Positions 34,703-43,827 of a stretch of 64,000 nucleotides of DNA are shown here, piece after piece. The translations under genes were made by a program, and so were the position numbers. Each line of letters opens with the position of its first letter. The first letter of the stretch is position 1. Origin of the DNA: Maribacter zhoushanensis. GTDB lineage: Bacteria > Bacteroidota > Bacteroidia > Flavobacteriales > Flavobacteriaceae. The notes under the pieces were generated by a model. The model searched no databases. It was not told the DNA's origin and saw nothing but the letters and a program-made list of their open reading frames with translations. The stretch is taken from positions 248,001-312,000 of the forward strand of contig NZ_JARKMR010000002.1 of the NCBI RefSeq assembly GCF_029350975.1. The letters are read 5' to 3'.

Positions 34703-35809
34703 TTACTTAGATTTCTTATCGTTTAACTTGTCAGCACCTTTGGTAGCATCTTCGTAGTTAAGATCGTCATCTACAACTTCTTTGTAGGCTTGTACCCAAG
34801 CGTTTCTAAATATCCTAGAGACTGTTGGCCAAATCTTTGTTTTAACGTTGTTAAGGTCTCCCTCTACAGGTATTTTTGTAGCTAGGGTATCTTTCTTGTG
34901 GTTTTTTAAAACAAACTTAAAAAAGCCTACAAAACCTTCCCATAGTGTTTTCAGGAATCCGTCTTCTTTTCCAATGAGCTTGGCATCTTTTAAAATAGGT
35001 TTAAAAGAACCTTTCATATAACCATCGGCAATAGCTAATTCTCCAAATAGATCAAAAGAACCTTCGTCAAAGTCGATACCCGCGTAAAAGTTTGTGAAGT
35101 CGTTTAAAGCATTTGCATTGGCATTTTCTAGACTAAATGACAAGTCCATATCAGGAATCTCTTTAACCAAGTTCATATCTCCGTTTAAAATGACGTTTCC
35201 ATTTCCTATAGATGTAGCGGTAGCATGTAGGTTAGAAGGTAGGGTTCTTGTTTTTTCAACTACGTTCCTAAGATTAGATGCTGATAGTTCAACATTAGAT
35301 AAGTGTAAATCAATATTTGGATCCGCTTGTAATTGTAAAAAAGCGAATTTTCCATTTTTTAAAGTAAGCTGGTTAATGTTTATAGGGACCAGATCTGTAA
35401 GTGCTTTAGACCAATCCTCCGTGTCGGCTACGCCGGTTGTGTCTTGTTGGTCTTCAAATACATAGAGAATAGTAGGTTCTGTCATTTCAATTTCGCTGAC
35501 TATTTTTCCATGTAAAAGGGCATTCCATTCAACGGATATGTCGGTCTTCTTAAAATCTAAAAAAGGAATTTCGCTATTACCGTTTACAGTGTTCAGATAC
35601 ATACCGTGTATGGTATATGCTCCTCTTATAATAGATAGATCAATATCTTCAACATGACCGTTATAACCAGGTATGTCTGCTAAAACTTTATTAACGTAAT
35701 CCTTTACAAAATAGGGGAGGGATAGACGTATTACAATAAGCAGTATAATTAAAACTGCCGGAATCACATATCTCTTTTTTTTATAACTTTTCTTGTGTTC
35801 TTTACTCAT
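34703..35809 (-). CDS. DUF748/AsmA-like membrane-anchored protein
   Basis: 368 residues: a basic N-terminus, one transmembrane helix (YVIPAVLIILLIVIRLSLPYF, about residues 14-34), and a long beta-rich extracytoplasmic domain with repeated Ile/Leu-rich strands (INQLTLKNGKFAFLQL, IGNGNVILNGDMNL). This fits DUF748/AsmA-type envelope proteins, thought to help lipid transport between membranes. The C-terminus is charged. Stand-alone. Confidence 0.72.
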   Translation of the reverse strand: MSKEHKKSYKKKRYVIPAVLIILLIVIRLSLPYFVKDYVNKVLADIPGYNGHVEDIDLSIIRGAYTIHGMYLNTVNGNSEIPFLDFKKTDISVEWNALLHGKIVSEIEMTEPTILYVFEDQQDTTGVADTEDWSKALTDLVPININQLTLKNGKFAFLQLQADPNIDLHLSNVELSASNLRNVVEKTRTLPSNLHATATSIGNGNVILNGDMNLVKEIPDMDLSFSLENANANALNDFTNFYAGIDFDEGSFDLFGELAIADGYMKGSFKPILKDAKLIGKEDGFLKTLWEGFVGFFKFVLKNHKKDTLATKIPVEGDLNNVKTKIWPTVSRIFRNAWVQAYKEVVDDDLNYEDATKGADKLNDKKSK

Positions 35810-35941
35810 GTAATTTAATCTTTATCACCTACCGACATAAGATAAATAATTGAAATTAAATGTGTTGAGTTAAAAAGTGATAGGGGTAAAAGTTTTGAAA
35901 TTAGGATTAAAAATAGCTTTAAGAGGATATTATAGTAATTT

Positions 35942-36346
35942 CTAAATGAATTTGCTCTTTAATTCTTCGGTAGGTATCATGCAAGCTTCTTTTTTACCAT
36001 ACCATTTGTATCTATTTGCGGCAACAAAATCGTATACGATATTTCTGAAAGACTCCGGAAGCCATAGTAAAATGGAGGAAATTGTACGAAGTCCTTTCAG
36101 GTCCTTACCAATTTCCAACGCTGCCGTAGATTTTGTGTAATAGGCAATATTAGGTTCAATAAGAATTATGGAGTCTACTTCATTAGTATCGATATTACGT
36201 TCAGCTAATAATTTTTCACCTGTTTCGCTCTGTAGGGCAGCGTATCTAAAAATATCATTTTCATCTCGCTTAATAGCAAACTGAACACTGCTGTTGCATA
36301 GGTTGCATACACCATCAAAAAGAATGATTTTTTTATTAGAATTCAC
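35942..36346 (-). CDS. DCC-family thiol-disulfide oxidoreductase (DUF393)
   Basis: 134 residues, ILFDGVCNLCNSSVQFAIKRD with the Asp-x2-Cys-x2-Cys motif that names the family. The rest (FRYAALQSETGEKLL, then SILLWLPESFRNIVYDFVA) also fits. The thioredoxin-like fold suggests redox activity; physiological target unknown. No signal peptide. The 12-bp palindrome ATCGTATACGAT lies within the gene at 36029-36040. Confidence 0.85.
   Translation of the reverse strand: MNSNKKIILFDGVCNLCNSSVQFAIKRDENDIFRYAALQSETGEKLLAERNIDTNEVDSIILIEPNIAYYTKSTAALEIGKDLKGLRTISSILLWLPESFRNIVYDFVAANRYKWYGKKEACMIPTEELKSKFI
36029..36040. repeat. Copy 1 of the palindrome ATCGTATACGAT
   Basis: Exact 12-bp palindrome inside the DCC-protein gene. 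The same 12-mer is found at 36467-36478, 43253-43264 and 51086-51097. Confidence 0.7.
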
Positions 36347-36462
36347 AGGACAAAATTAAAACAATATTTAAACAACCGTTCATAACATTTTTATAAAATC
36401 TGTTTCAAGAAATAGTTACAAATAATCTTATAATGATGGGCTATTACTGGTTTTTACACTCT

Positions 36463-36484
36463 AATTAATCGTATACGATTAATT
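36463..36484. repeat. Copy 2 of the palindrome, extended to 22 bp, intergenic
   Basis: A perfect 22-bp palindrome with core TTAATCGTATACGATTAA and one more AAT/ATT-type pair at each side, between mutS2 and the DCC gene. No loop and no T-tract, so it is not an intrinsic terminator; a dimeric DNA-binding protein site is more likely. Confidence 0.75.
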
Positions 36485-36505
36485 GTAACTTGTTGTAATA
36501 GAGAG

Positions 36506-38677
36506 TTATTTCTTTTTTTGAACCATTTCCAATTGGTCTACACTAACATTGGTAGTGAATATGCCGTAGTTGACAATAGCTTTGCCTTTTTCAAGTGAAT
36601 CAATACTACCAACGGCCTTCCCATCTAACATACGTACACGATCCCCTATTTTAAATACAGGTCTAGGCTTGTTCTTTTCCTTGAAAATAGCCTTTTTCTT
36701 TTCAACCTTCTTTTTCTCACGAATTACCTTGACCTCTTTTTGGACCTCTTGGGCTACTTTTGCTTTTTTAGCTCTTTCAGCCTTAGCCTGGTTCGCAGTT
36801 TTCTTCTTTCGCTTGCTATTCTCGGTTTCAACGATTCTTAATAACTCAGAAACTAAAGGTCGTTTTTTGTTATCTTGAAAATATTTATCTGCGGCAACAT
36901 TTACTTTATTGCCCAGTTGTATCATACGTTGATCATGATCGTAGAGTTCTTGGTAGTTTTCAAGTTTTGATTTTATTTTGGCGTTTAATTTTTCTAGCCT
37001 TTCATTCTCTTCCCTAGCCTTGACTTCTTCTTCTTTTAACCTAGAGCCGGTTTGTGCCATTTTACTACGCTCTTTTTGTAGTTTGGCAATAGTGGCGTCA
37101 AATCTAACTTTGCCTCGCTCTATTTTCTTCTTGGCTTTATTGATCAATGAATAGGGGATACCGTTCTTTTGAGCGACTTCAAAAGTAAAAGAACTACCAG
37201 CTTGCCCTAAAATTAATTGAAAAGTAGGTTCTAACGTTTTGCCATCAAAAAGCATATTTGCATTGGTTACATGTGGTAACTCGTTTGCCAGTGCTTTTAA
37301 ATTGGCGTAGTGGGTTGTAATTACACCATATGAGCCCCTTTCGTAGAAAACCTCTAAAAAGGCTTCTGCAAGTGCACCGCCAAGTTCTGGGTCACTACCT
37401 GTACCAAATTCATCGATTAAGAATAAAGTGTTGTTGTCGCAACGCTTTAAAAATTGGTTCATGTTCTTTAAACGGTAACTGTACGTACTTAGATGATTTT
37501 CAATACTTTGGTTGTCTCCAATATCTGTTAAAATCTTTTTAAAGAAACAAACTTCACTTCTTTCGTGAACAGGAATTAACATTCCGCTTTGAAGCATTAC
37601 TTGAAGTAAGCCAATAGTTTTTAGTGTAATACTCTTACCACCTGCGTTAGGACCAGAAATAACTATAATTCTATTTTCATCATGCAGCTCAATGGTTTGG
37701 GGATAAGTCTTTTCTCCCTTTCGTTTGTTATTTAGAAACAACAGAGGATGAAAGGCGTCCCTTAAGAACAATCTGTTGTTAGAGTTGATTTTTGGTAATA
37801 AAGCGTTAATATCTTCTGCGTATTTAGCTTTTGCGGCAATAACGTCCACTTGCATCAGAAAATCTTGATAATCGCTTAAAAGCGCTCTAAATGGTCTTAT
37901 TTGGTTCGTTAATTGTTTTAGTATGCGCTGTACTTCTTCTTTCTCTTCAAATTCTAGATTATTGAGTTCGCGACTATATTTTAAAGCAGCTTCAGGTTCA
38001 ATGTAAACAATACTTCCGGTTTTTGAAGTCCCCATTACGGCTCCCTTCACTTTCTTGCGATACATTGCCTTAACAGCTAAAACGCGCCTATTTTCAACAA
38101 CAGACTCTCTTATTTCGTCCAAATAATCAGATGATTGATAAGAATTTAAGGCAGAACCAAAGCTTTGACTGATTTTTCCACGAACGGCATTTATTTGCCT
38201 TCTGATAACAAATAACTCATTAGATGCATTGTCTTTTACTTCTCCGAATCTGTCAATTACGTTATTGATCAAAACAGGTATTTCAGTGTTTTGCTCCAAT
38301 TTTAAAGCGAAATCATAAAATAGGGGGTAGTATTCCTTGAACTTTTTAAAGAATTTTTGATGTTGGACTACAGTAGTGCAGATACTTGCAATTCTTTTGA
38401 ACCCTTGTAGCTCTAGTGTTGTGTTTTCAATTTTCAGCAGTTTCAGGTCGGCATTAATGGCATCGAACCCGTGATTAGGAATCCGGTTTTCACTAATAAG
38501 TGATGATAGGTATTCTGCTGTTTTACCAAGCTCTATTTTGATGAACTCGTCTGTAATGAACGGAGCAATTTCAAGAGCCGCTTCTTTGCCTAATTCCGTA
38601 TGGCAACGAGCTGAAACTTGTTGTAGTACAGAAGGGAATTCTAAATCTTGTAATGTTTTGGAATGTATGTTTGCCAC
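36506..38677 (-). CDS. MutS2-family ATPase without Smr domain
   Basis: 723 residues. MutS core with Walker A GPNAGGKSITLKTIG, LIDEFGTGSDPELGGALAEA (Walker B and signature), then a long charged coiled coil (about 510-640) and a small beta domain (PVFKIGDRVRMLDGKAVG). The Smr nuclease domain of classical MutS2 (about 80 C-terminal residues) is absent, as in other Bacteroidota. Proposed roles are suppression of recombination or ribosome rescue. Monocistronic; ends before a 22-bp palindrome. Confidence 0.9.
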   Translation of the reverse strand: MANIHSKTLQDLEFPSVLQQVSARCHTELGKEAALEIAPFITDEFIKIELGKTAEYLSSLISENRIPNHGFDAINADLKLLKIENTTLELQGFKRIASICTTVVQHQKFFKKFKEYYPLFYDFALKLEQNTEIPVLINNVIDRFGEVKDNASNELFVIRRQINAVRGKISQSFGSALNSYQSSDYLDEIRESVVENRRVLAVKAMYRKKVKGAVMGTSKTGSIVYIEPEAALKYSRELNNLEFEEKEEVQRILKQLTNQIRPFRALLSDYQDFLMQVDVIAAKAKYAEDINALLPKINSNNRLFLRDAFHPLLFLNNKRKGEKTYPQTIELHDENRIIVISGPNAGGKSITLKTIGLLQVMLQSGMLIPVHERSEVCFFKKILTDIGDNQSIENHLSTYSYRLKNMNQFLKRCDNNTLFLIDEFGTGSDPELGGALAEAFLEVFYERGSYGVITTHYANLKALANELPHVTNANMLFDGKTLEPTFQLILGQAGSSFTFEVAQKNGIPYSLINKAKKKIERGKVRFDATIAKLQKERSKMAQTGSRLKEEEVKAREENERLEKLNAKIKSKLENYQELYDHDQRMIQLGNKVNVAADKYFQDNKKRPLVSELLRIVETENSKRKKKTANQAKAERAKKAKVAQEVQKEVKVIREKKKVEKKKAIFKEKNKPRPVFKIGDRVRMLDGKAVGSIDSLEKGKAIVNYGIFTTNVSVDQLEMVQKKK

Positions 38678-38858
38678 GTTCTAATTAAATGAGCTGCAAA
38701 GGTACGCATTGACAATGAAATTCTTATAAATGCTTACATATCCGATTTTGAATTAGGTTATAAAACATAATAATTAGTTTTAGCGTGTCAATGATTTCCT
38801 GAAATTGAATTTTCAAAAGGTTAATGGTAAATTTGGTGCGGAGCTAGAAAATAAATAT

Positions 38859-39527
38859 ATGATGAATTCTGATTTGGATAGTAGTTGGAAGAAACAGTTG
38901 TCACAAGAATTTGAAAAGCCTTATTTCCAAGGTTTAACAAAGTTTGTAATACATGAATATGAAACACATGCATGTTATCCACAGTATACTGACATTTTTT
39001 CGGCATTTAATCATTGTAAGTTTGAAGAAACCAAAGTTGTAATTATAGGGCAAGATCCCTATCATGGTCCCGATCAGGCTAACGGCTTATGTTTTTCAGT
39101 AAAAGATGGTATAAAACATCCGCCATCATTAATCAATATATTTAAAGAGATAGAGAGCGATTTAAATATTCCTTATCCAGAAAGCGGAAACCTGGAAAGA
39201 TGGGCTGAACAAGGTGTTTTGTTATTAAATGCAACGCTTACCGTAAGAGCTCATGAAGCTGGAAGCCATCAAAAACATGGTTGGGAAGTTTTTACCGATG
39301 CAGTTATATCAAAACTCTCAGAAAATAGTGAAAACATTGTTTTTATGTTGTGGGGAGGTTTTGCTAAGAAAAAAGCAAAACTAATCGATGCAAAAAAGCA
39401 TATTTTATTGACATCTGGTCATCCTTCACCGCTAAGTGCCAATCGCGGATATTGGTTTGGAAATCAACATTTTTCGTCTTGTAATAAAATATTAGATGAT
39501 TTGGGCAATAAAAGCATAGCGTGGTAA
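38859..39527 (+). CDS. ung: Uracil-DNA glycosylase
   Basis: 222 residues from ATG 38859 (the next codon is also ATG); the open frame begins earlier at a TTG, 38805, but the family starts near here (SDLDSSWKKQLSQEF). It removes uracil from DNA. Catalytic Asp in GQDPYHGPDQANGLCFS and catalytic His in GHPSPLSANRGY. Cytosolic. Divergent from mutS2, with about 180 bp between starts. Confidence 0.93.
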   Translation: MMNSDLDSSWKKQLSQEFEKPYFQGLTKFVIHEYETHACYPQYTDIFSAFNHCKFEETKVVIIGQDPYHGPDQANGLCFSVKDGIKHPPSLINIFKEIESDLNIPYPESGNLERWAEQGVLLLNATLTVRAHEAGSHQKHGWEVFTDAVISKLSENSENIVFMLWGGFAKKKAKLIDAKKHILLTSGHPSPLSANRGYWFGNQHFSSCNKILDDLGNKSIAW

Positions 39528-39607
39528 GTTAGATATTTATTAAACACTTTATATTTAGTTTGTACTTTGGGGTGCAAAGCTAGATGATAACTTAAATAAC
39601 AGCTCAA

Positions 39608-40036
39608 ATGAATAATTTAGATAGGTTAAATACTATTTTATTGGTAGATGATGATGATGCAAGTAACTTTTTACATTCCATCTTCATCAATAAATTGGAT
39701 ATGGACGTGAATATCAATTCTGCTTTAAACGGTCAAGAAGCTATTGATTTCATTCTTGGTAAAGGTCAAGAGCAATTAGAATTGCCATGTATGGTCATGT
39801 TAGATTTAAGAATGCCTGTTATGGACGGGTGGCAGTTTATAGATGCTTATCATGAACTAGTTCCAAAAAAGCTTAAAGATCAGATTACCATTGTTCTAGT
39901 TACAATAAGTGATAACAAAGAAGATAAGGAGCGTGCTACCGATGATAAGTATATAGCCGATTTTGCTCAAAAACCACTTTCTGATGAAACATTCAAAGCA
40001 CTAATTCAAAAGCATTTTAGCTTAGCTGCGATATAG
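39608..40036 (+). CDS. Single-domain response regulator
   Basis: 142 residues, one CheY-like receiver domain: acidic pocket Asp14-Asp17, phospho-acceptor Asp66 (VMLDLRMPVMDGW), switch Thr99 (VLVTIS) and Lys122 (FAQKPLS). There is no output domain, so it signals by protein contact; no histidine kinase is nearby. The Rcp1-like spacing suggests a phosphorelay. It ends exactly where the convergent substrate-binding gene ends. Confidence 0.88.
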   Translation: MNNLDRLNTILLVDDDDASNFLHSIFINKLDMDVNINSALNGQEAIDFILGKGQEQLELPCMVMLDLRMPVMDGWQFIDAYHELVPKKLKDQITIVLVTISDNKEDKERATDDKYIADFAQKPLSDETFKALIQKHFSLAAI

Positions 40037-40882
40037 TTACTTTAGTATTTGAGAGACCGGAAGCTCTTTTTCTATTAAATTTAATTCCATTAACGTCTGT
40101 TGAACTTTGATCAACGTGCTTTCTGGTAACTGTTTTTGGCTCCATTCCGTAAGTTGCAGCCATTCTTGTATATCCTCTAATTTTTGATGATATCTATTAG
40201 CTAATGTTGCATCTATACTAGGAATTTGTTTAAATTCAACGGTATACATGTTGATGATTTCAAGTATGTGATTCAATAGACCTTCGTTTTCTTTTAGAAA
40301 TGAATCTGTACCTACCAATACGAAACACGGCCAAGGGGTAGGGCAATTTCCTAAGTGTTTAAAAACACCACTATCCACCAAGGGTTTTGTGGTAAAACGT
40401 TCCCACATGAAATAATCGGCATTTCCGGAAGATAATCCTTCTACGGCTCCGTCTAGATTGTTAACTAATTCGAATTTTAAATTTTTGGTATCCCAACCCA
40501 TCTCTGTGGCTTGAACGTAAGACATTAGGTGGCTACCGCTACCGTAACGGCTAATTGCGGCCGTAGTGCCCTTTAAATCGTTCAGAGAGGTAAAAGAGCT
40601 TTTGGCATCTGCATGAATTCCCCAAAGAAGGGGAGAGGCAATGTATTCTTGAATAATTTTTACGGCATTGCCCTCGGTAATACTTTTAACTATACCTTCT
40701 GTTAAGATAATGGCAAGGTCGGTATCGTTTTTTTTGAGCATTTCGCTCATTCTACCGGTACCTTCCGGTACTTCTGTCCATTCTAAATTAATTCCTCTTT
40801 CTTCAAATGCACCTTCTTCGATAGCCAAGTGCCATGGAAGGTTAAAATGTTCTGGTACACCTATGATTCTAACAGTTTTCAT
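40037..40882 (-). CDS. Periplasmic-binding-protein-fold protein lacking a signal peptide
   Basis: 281 residues starting MKTVRIIGVPEHFNLPWHLAIEEGAF: the beginning of a type 2 binding-protein fold of the SsuA/ThiY kind (LEWTEVPEGTGRMSEML, then TDLAIILTEGIVKS, and GTTAAISRYGSGSHLM). No hydrophobic leader, so probably cytosolic; it may be a sensor or an enzyme instead of an ABC-transport subunit. No permease or ATPase gene is near. Its start overlaps the end of ppk1 by 14 bp, implying cotranscription. Confidence 0.68.
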   Translation of the reverse strand: MKTVRIIGVPEHFNLPWHLAIEEGAFEERGINLEWTEVPEGTGRMSEMLKKNDTDLAIILTEGIVKSITEGNAVKIIQEYIASPLLWGIHADAKSSFTSLNDLKGTTAAISRYGSGSHLMSYVQATEMGWDTKNLKFELVNNLDGAVEGLSSGNADYFMWERFTTKPLVDSGVFKHLGNCPTPWPCFVLVGTDSFLKENEGLLNHILEIINMYTVEFKQIPSIDATLANRYHQKLEDIQEWLQLTEWSQKQLPESTLIKVQQTLMELNLIEKELPVSQILK

Positions 40883-42905
40883 CTAGTTTGTTTTTAAGGT
40901 AATCGTATATGGCATATTGAGAGCGGATACTTTCTTCATTAGGTAATTGCTCTACTTTTTTGTTGGAATTTTCTAAATCTAGAACACGAGCTTTTTGATT
41001 GTCACTAAGCTGTAGGTTTAAAATATGTTTTAGTTCCTCAAAGATATCGGCATCTAGAATAGGGGTCAATACCTCTATTCGTCGGTCTAGGTTACGCGTC
41101 ATCCAATCTGCAGAACCAATATACATCAATTCATCTCCTCCATTTTCAAAGTGGTAAATTCTACCATGTTCTAAATATCGATCTACAATACTGGTGATGA
41201 AAACATTGTCCTTCATTCCCTCGCTAAGGTCTTCATTGGCGGTTAAATAGCAACAAAACCCTCTAACGATGAGTCTGACTTCAACACCGGCATTAACGGC
41301 TCTGTATAACGCCCTAATCATATCAGAATCTTCAAGACTATTCATTTTAGCGGTTATGGCAGCTTTTTTGCCCTCCCGCGCAGCATTGATTTCGTTTTGA
41401 ATAAGGTTTAAAAACGTTATTCTAGTAGTAAATGGCGATACCCTTAGGCGTTTTAGTTTTGGGACAATAATTTTTCTTTCCAAAACCTGAAAAACCTGAC
41501 CTAAATCTTTGGTTATTTTTTTGTTAGCAGTAAAAAGTCCGTGGTCGCAATATATTTTGGAGGTCTTAGCATTGAAATTTCCGGTGCCTATGTAGGCGTA
41601 TCGTTTTACCCTGCCATTTTCATTTCTGAATACCATTGCTATTTTAGAATGTACTTTTACTTGGGGTATGCTAAAAATAACTTTGGCACCTTTTTCCTCA
41701 AAAATACGTCCCCATTTTATATTATTGGCTTCATCAAATCTAGCCTGAGCTTCTACGAATAGTGTAATCTCTTTACCGTTGTCTAATGCCGTTAGGATGG
41801 CGTCTGCCAATGAGGAAGACTTTGCAATACGATAAATAGTCATTTTTATAGCACTAACATTGGGGTCAGTAGCTGCTGTGGTCAAAAAGTCCTCAACCAC
41901 TTTAAAGTCTTGATACGGAAAATGTACCAATTGGTCTTTTGTGGAGATGCTTTGGAATATATTCTTTTTAAATGATAATTCTGGATGCGGTAAAGCTGGT
42001 TTGGCTTGGTATTGTAAGTGTTCTGTTCCTTCCGGTAGTGGAAAAGAGAAGAAATCTGATAGATTATGATATGCTCCACCGGGCGATAAATCTACCGTAC
42101 CTAACTTAAAATCCGTCTTAAGTGATTCTATCAACCAACTTGGCATAGATTCATCATACAGTAAACGAGTTGCTTGACCGTATAAACGTTTATCCAATGA
42201 ATTGTAAATTTTTTCTACTAATTCAATATCAGAATAGTCGTCTTCTAAATACAATTCTGCATCTCTAGAAAGTTTTATGGAATAGCAACCAATTATGTCT
42301 TTGGAAGGCAGTAATTTTTGAATGTTCAATCTAATGGCATCATCTAAATAACAAAATTGATGTCCGTCGCCGGGTACTCTTATAAATCTGTCTTGGTTTT
42401 CAGTGGGTATTTCAACAATACTATATTCTTGGTTTGGGTGGGCTACCGCTAAATAAAGGGTGCCATCCGTTAACTCAAGGTTTTCTTTATGTACGGAACA
42501 AAACTTTTTTATTTGCTCGTCGAATAATGATTCTAAGAATTGTTTTTGTTCGTTCGTAAAGTTGGAAGTATTTCGAACATAGATATTATGATCCTCTAAT
42601 TCGGAAAGAGTCGCCTTAATAACATTGCCAAACTCAACTTGTTGTTCATGGATGGTTTGTAATATTTGTTGTAGAGTGCTATTGGCTTTAAACATTAGTT
42701 TCTTTCGAAACTTTTTATCTAAATGTTTTATTTGACGTAGTTGAGAAACGCGTACTTTGAAGTACTCATCTAGGTTAGATGAAAAAATGGCTAAAAATTT
42801 TAATCGTTCTAATAAGGGCGTGTCGGCACTTTTAGCTTCAAGCAAAACACGTTCATTAAAATAAAGCCAATTAATATCTCTATGTTTTAGGTTGTCTTTT
42901 TTCAT
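40869..42905 (-). CDS. ppk1: Polyphosphate kinase 1
   Basis: 678 residues. N-terminal helical domain (RDINWLYFNERVLLEA), then the two phospholipase-D-like catalytic halves: KVHSKIAMVFR with the phosphorylated His, and YIGTGNFNAKTSKIYCDHGLF (GTGNFN). It transfers ATP gamma-phosphate to polyphosphate. Full length for Bacteroidota PPK1. Its stop lies 14 bp inside the next gene, so the two are in one transcript. Confidence 0.93.
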   Translation of the reverse strand: MKKDNLKHRDINWLYFNERVLLEAKSADTPLLERLKFLAIFSSNLDEYFKVRVSQLRQIKHLDKKFRKKLMFKANSTLQQILQTIHEQQVEFGNVIKATLSELEDHNIYVRNTSNFTNEQKQFLESLFDEQIKKFCSVHKENLELTDGTLYLAVAHPNQEYSIVEIPTENQDRFIRVPGDGHQFCYLDDAIRLNIQKLLPSKDIIGCYSIKLSRDAELYLEDDYSDIELVEKIYNSLDKRLYGQATRLLYDESMPSWLIESLKTDFKLGTVDLSPGGAYHNLSDFFSFPLPEGTEHLQYQAKPALPHPELSFKKNIFQSISTKDQLVHFPYQDFKVVEDFLTTAATDPNVSAIKMTIYRIAKSSSLADAILTALDNGKEITLFVEAQARFDEANNIKWGRIFEEKGAKVIFSIPQVKVHSKIAMVFRNENGRVKRYAYIGTGNFNAKTSKIYCDHGLFTANKKITKDLGQVFQVLERKIIVPKLKRLRVSPFTTRITFLNLIQNEINAAREGKKAAITAKMNSLEDSDMIRALYRAVNAGVEVRLIVRGFCCYLTANEDLSEGMKDNVFITSIVDRYLEHGRIYHFENGGDELMYIGSADWMTRNLDRRIEVLTPILDADIFEELKHILNLQLSDNQKARVLDLENSNKKVEQLPNEESIRSQYAIYDYLKNKLDENC

Positions 42906-42959
42906 GATAAGATTTGCGTAAAAATAAGAAGTACAATATTTAAATATTGTAAAAGTACG

Positions 42960-43826
42960 TTAAGCCAATCGTTTCAAGCAAAATTCTATTAACCTATCAA
43001 CAGATGCCGTTGGCGTTACTGAAAACTCGCCCGTTGATCTGTTGGCTAAAATACAGTTCATGGAAACCGCTTCATGACCTAAGAGCTGGGCTAGGGCATA
43101 AATGCCTGAAGTTTCCATCTCTAGATTCGTTAATTTAAGTTCTTTGAATTTGAAGGTCGATAATTTCTCCATCAATTCCATTTGACTGGGCTTAATTCTC
43201 AATTGACGTTGTTGTGGTCCGTAAAAGCCTGTATTTGTTGCTGTGAATCCTAATCGTATACGATTATCGCTAAACAGTTTTCCAAGTTTTTCTGAGAAGG
43301 AGAGTACATATGGTCTCGCTTTATTAGCATCCCAGGAGGTGTGGGCAATAAATTCATCTTCTATGTCAGGATAGTTAATTTTATCATGCTCATAGAAGTG
43401 CAATAATCCATCAAAACCAATTGAATATTTACTGATCAAAAAAGAATCAATAGGAATATCTGGTTGAATGGCACCAGTTGTTCCAATTCTAATAATATTT
43501 AAAGTGGTGTGTTTTTCTTTGAGTGTTCTTGTATTAAAATCAATATTAACAAGAGCGTCTAACTCGTTTAGAACAATATCAATATTATCCGTTCCAATCC
43601 CAGTGGAAATCACCGAAATACGTTTACCGTTCAAATGTCCGGTATGCGTATGAAATTCTCGTTTTCCTTTCTTTACTTCAATAGTATCAAAATGACGAGA
43701 AACCTGGTGAACCCTGTCCGGGTCCCCTACGGTTATAATAGTGGTTGCTATATCTTGTGGTAATAAATTCAGGTGGTAGATGCTACCATCTTCATTGATG
43801 ATAAGCTCAGCAGGCTTTAATTGCAT
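42960..43826 (-). CDS. Nucleoside phosphorylase (uridine/purine phosphorylase superfamily)
   Basis: 288 residues. Nucleoside-phosphorylase-I fold with GDPDRV near the N-terminus, STGIGTDNIDI, RIGTTGAIQ and LEMETSGIYALAQLLGHEA (the MEx... nucleoside-binding segment). Phosphorolysis of nucleosides; uridine is the likeliest substrate. A palindrome copy (43251-43266) lies inside the gene. 1 bp separates it from the DUF1835 gene upstream. Confidence 0.85.
   Translation of the reverse strand: MQLKPAELIINEDGSIYHLNLLPQDIATTIITVGDPDRVHQVSRHFDTIEVKKGKREFHTHTGHLNGKRISVISTGIGTDNIDIVLNELDALVNIDFNTRTLKEKHTTLNIIRIGTTGAIQPDIPIDSFLISKYSIGFDGLLHFYEHDKINYPDIEDEFIAHTSWDANKARPYVLSFSEKLGKLFSDNRIRLGFTATNTGFYGPQQRQLRIKPSQMELMEKLSTFKFKELKLTNLEMETSGIYALAQLLGHEAVSMNCILANRSTGEFSVTPTASVDRLIEFCLKRLA
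43251..43266. repeat. Copy 3 of the palindrome, TAATCGTATACGATTA
   Basis: 16-bp perfect palindrome within the nucleoside phosphorylase coding region; core ATCGTATACGAT as in three other copies. Confidence 0.7.
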
Positions 43827-43827
43827 G

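Noticed and set aside
36463..36484. 22-bp palindrome as an intrinsic terminator of mutS2
   Set aside because: It has no loop sequence and no T-tract, and shorter copies occur inside coding regions.
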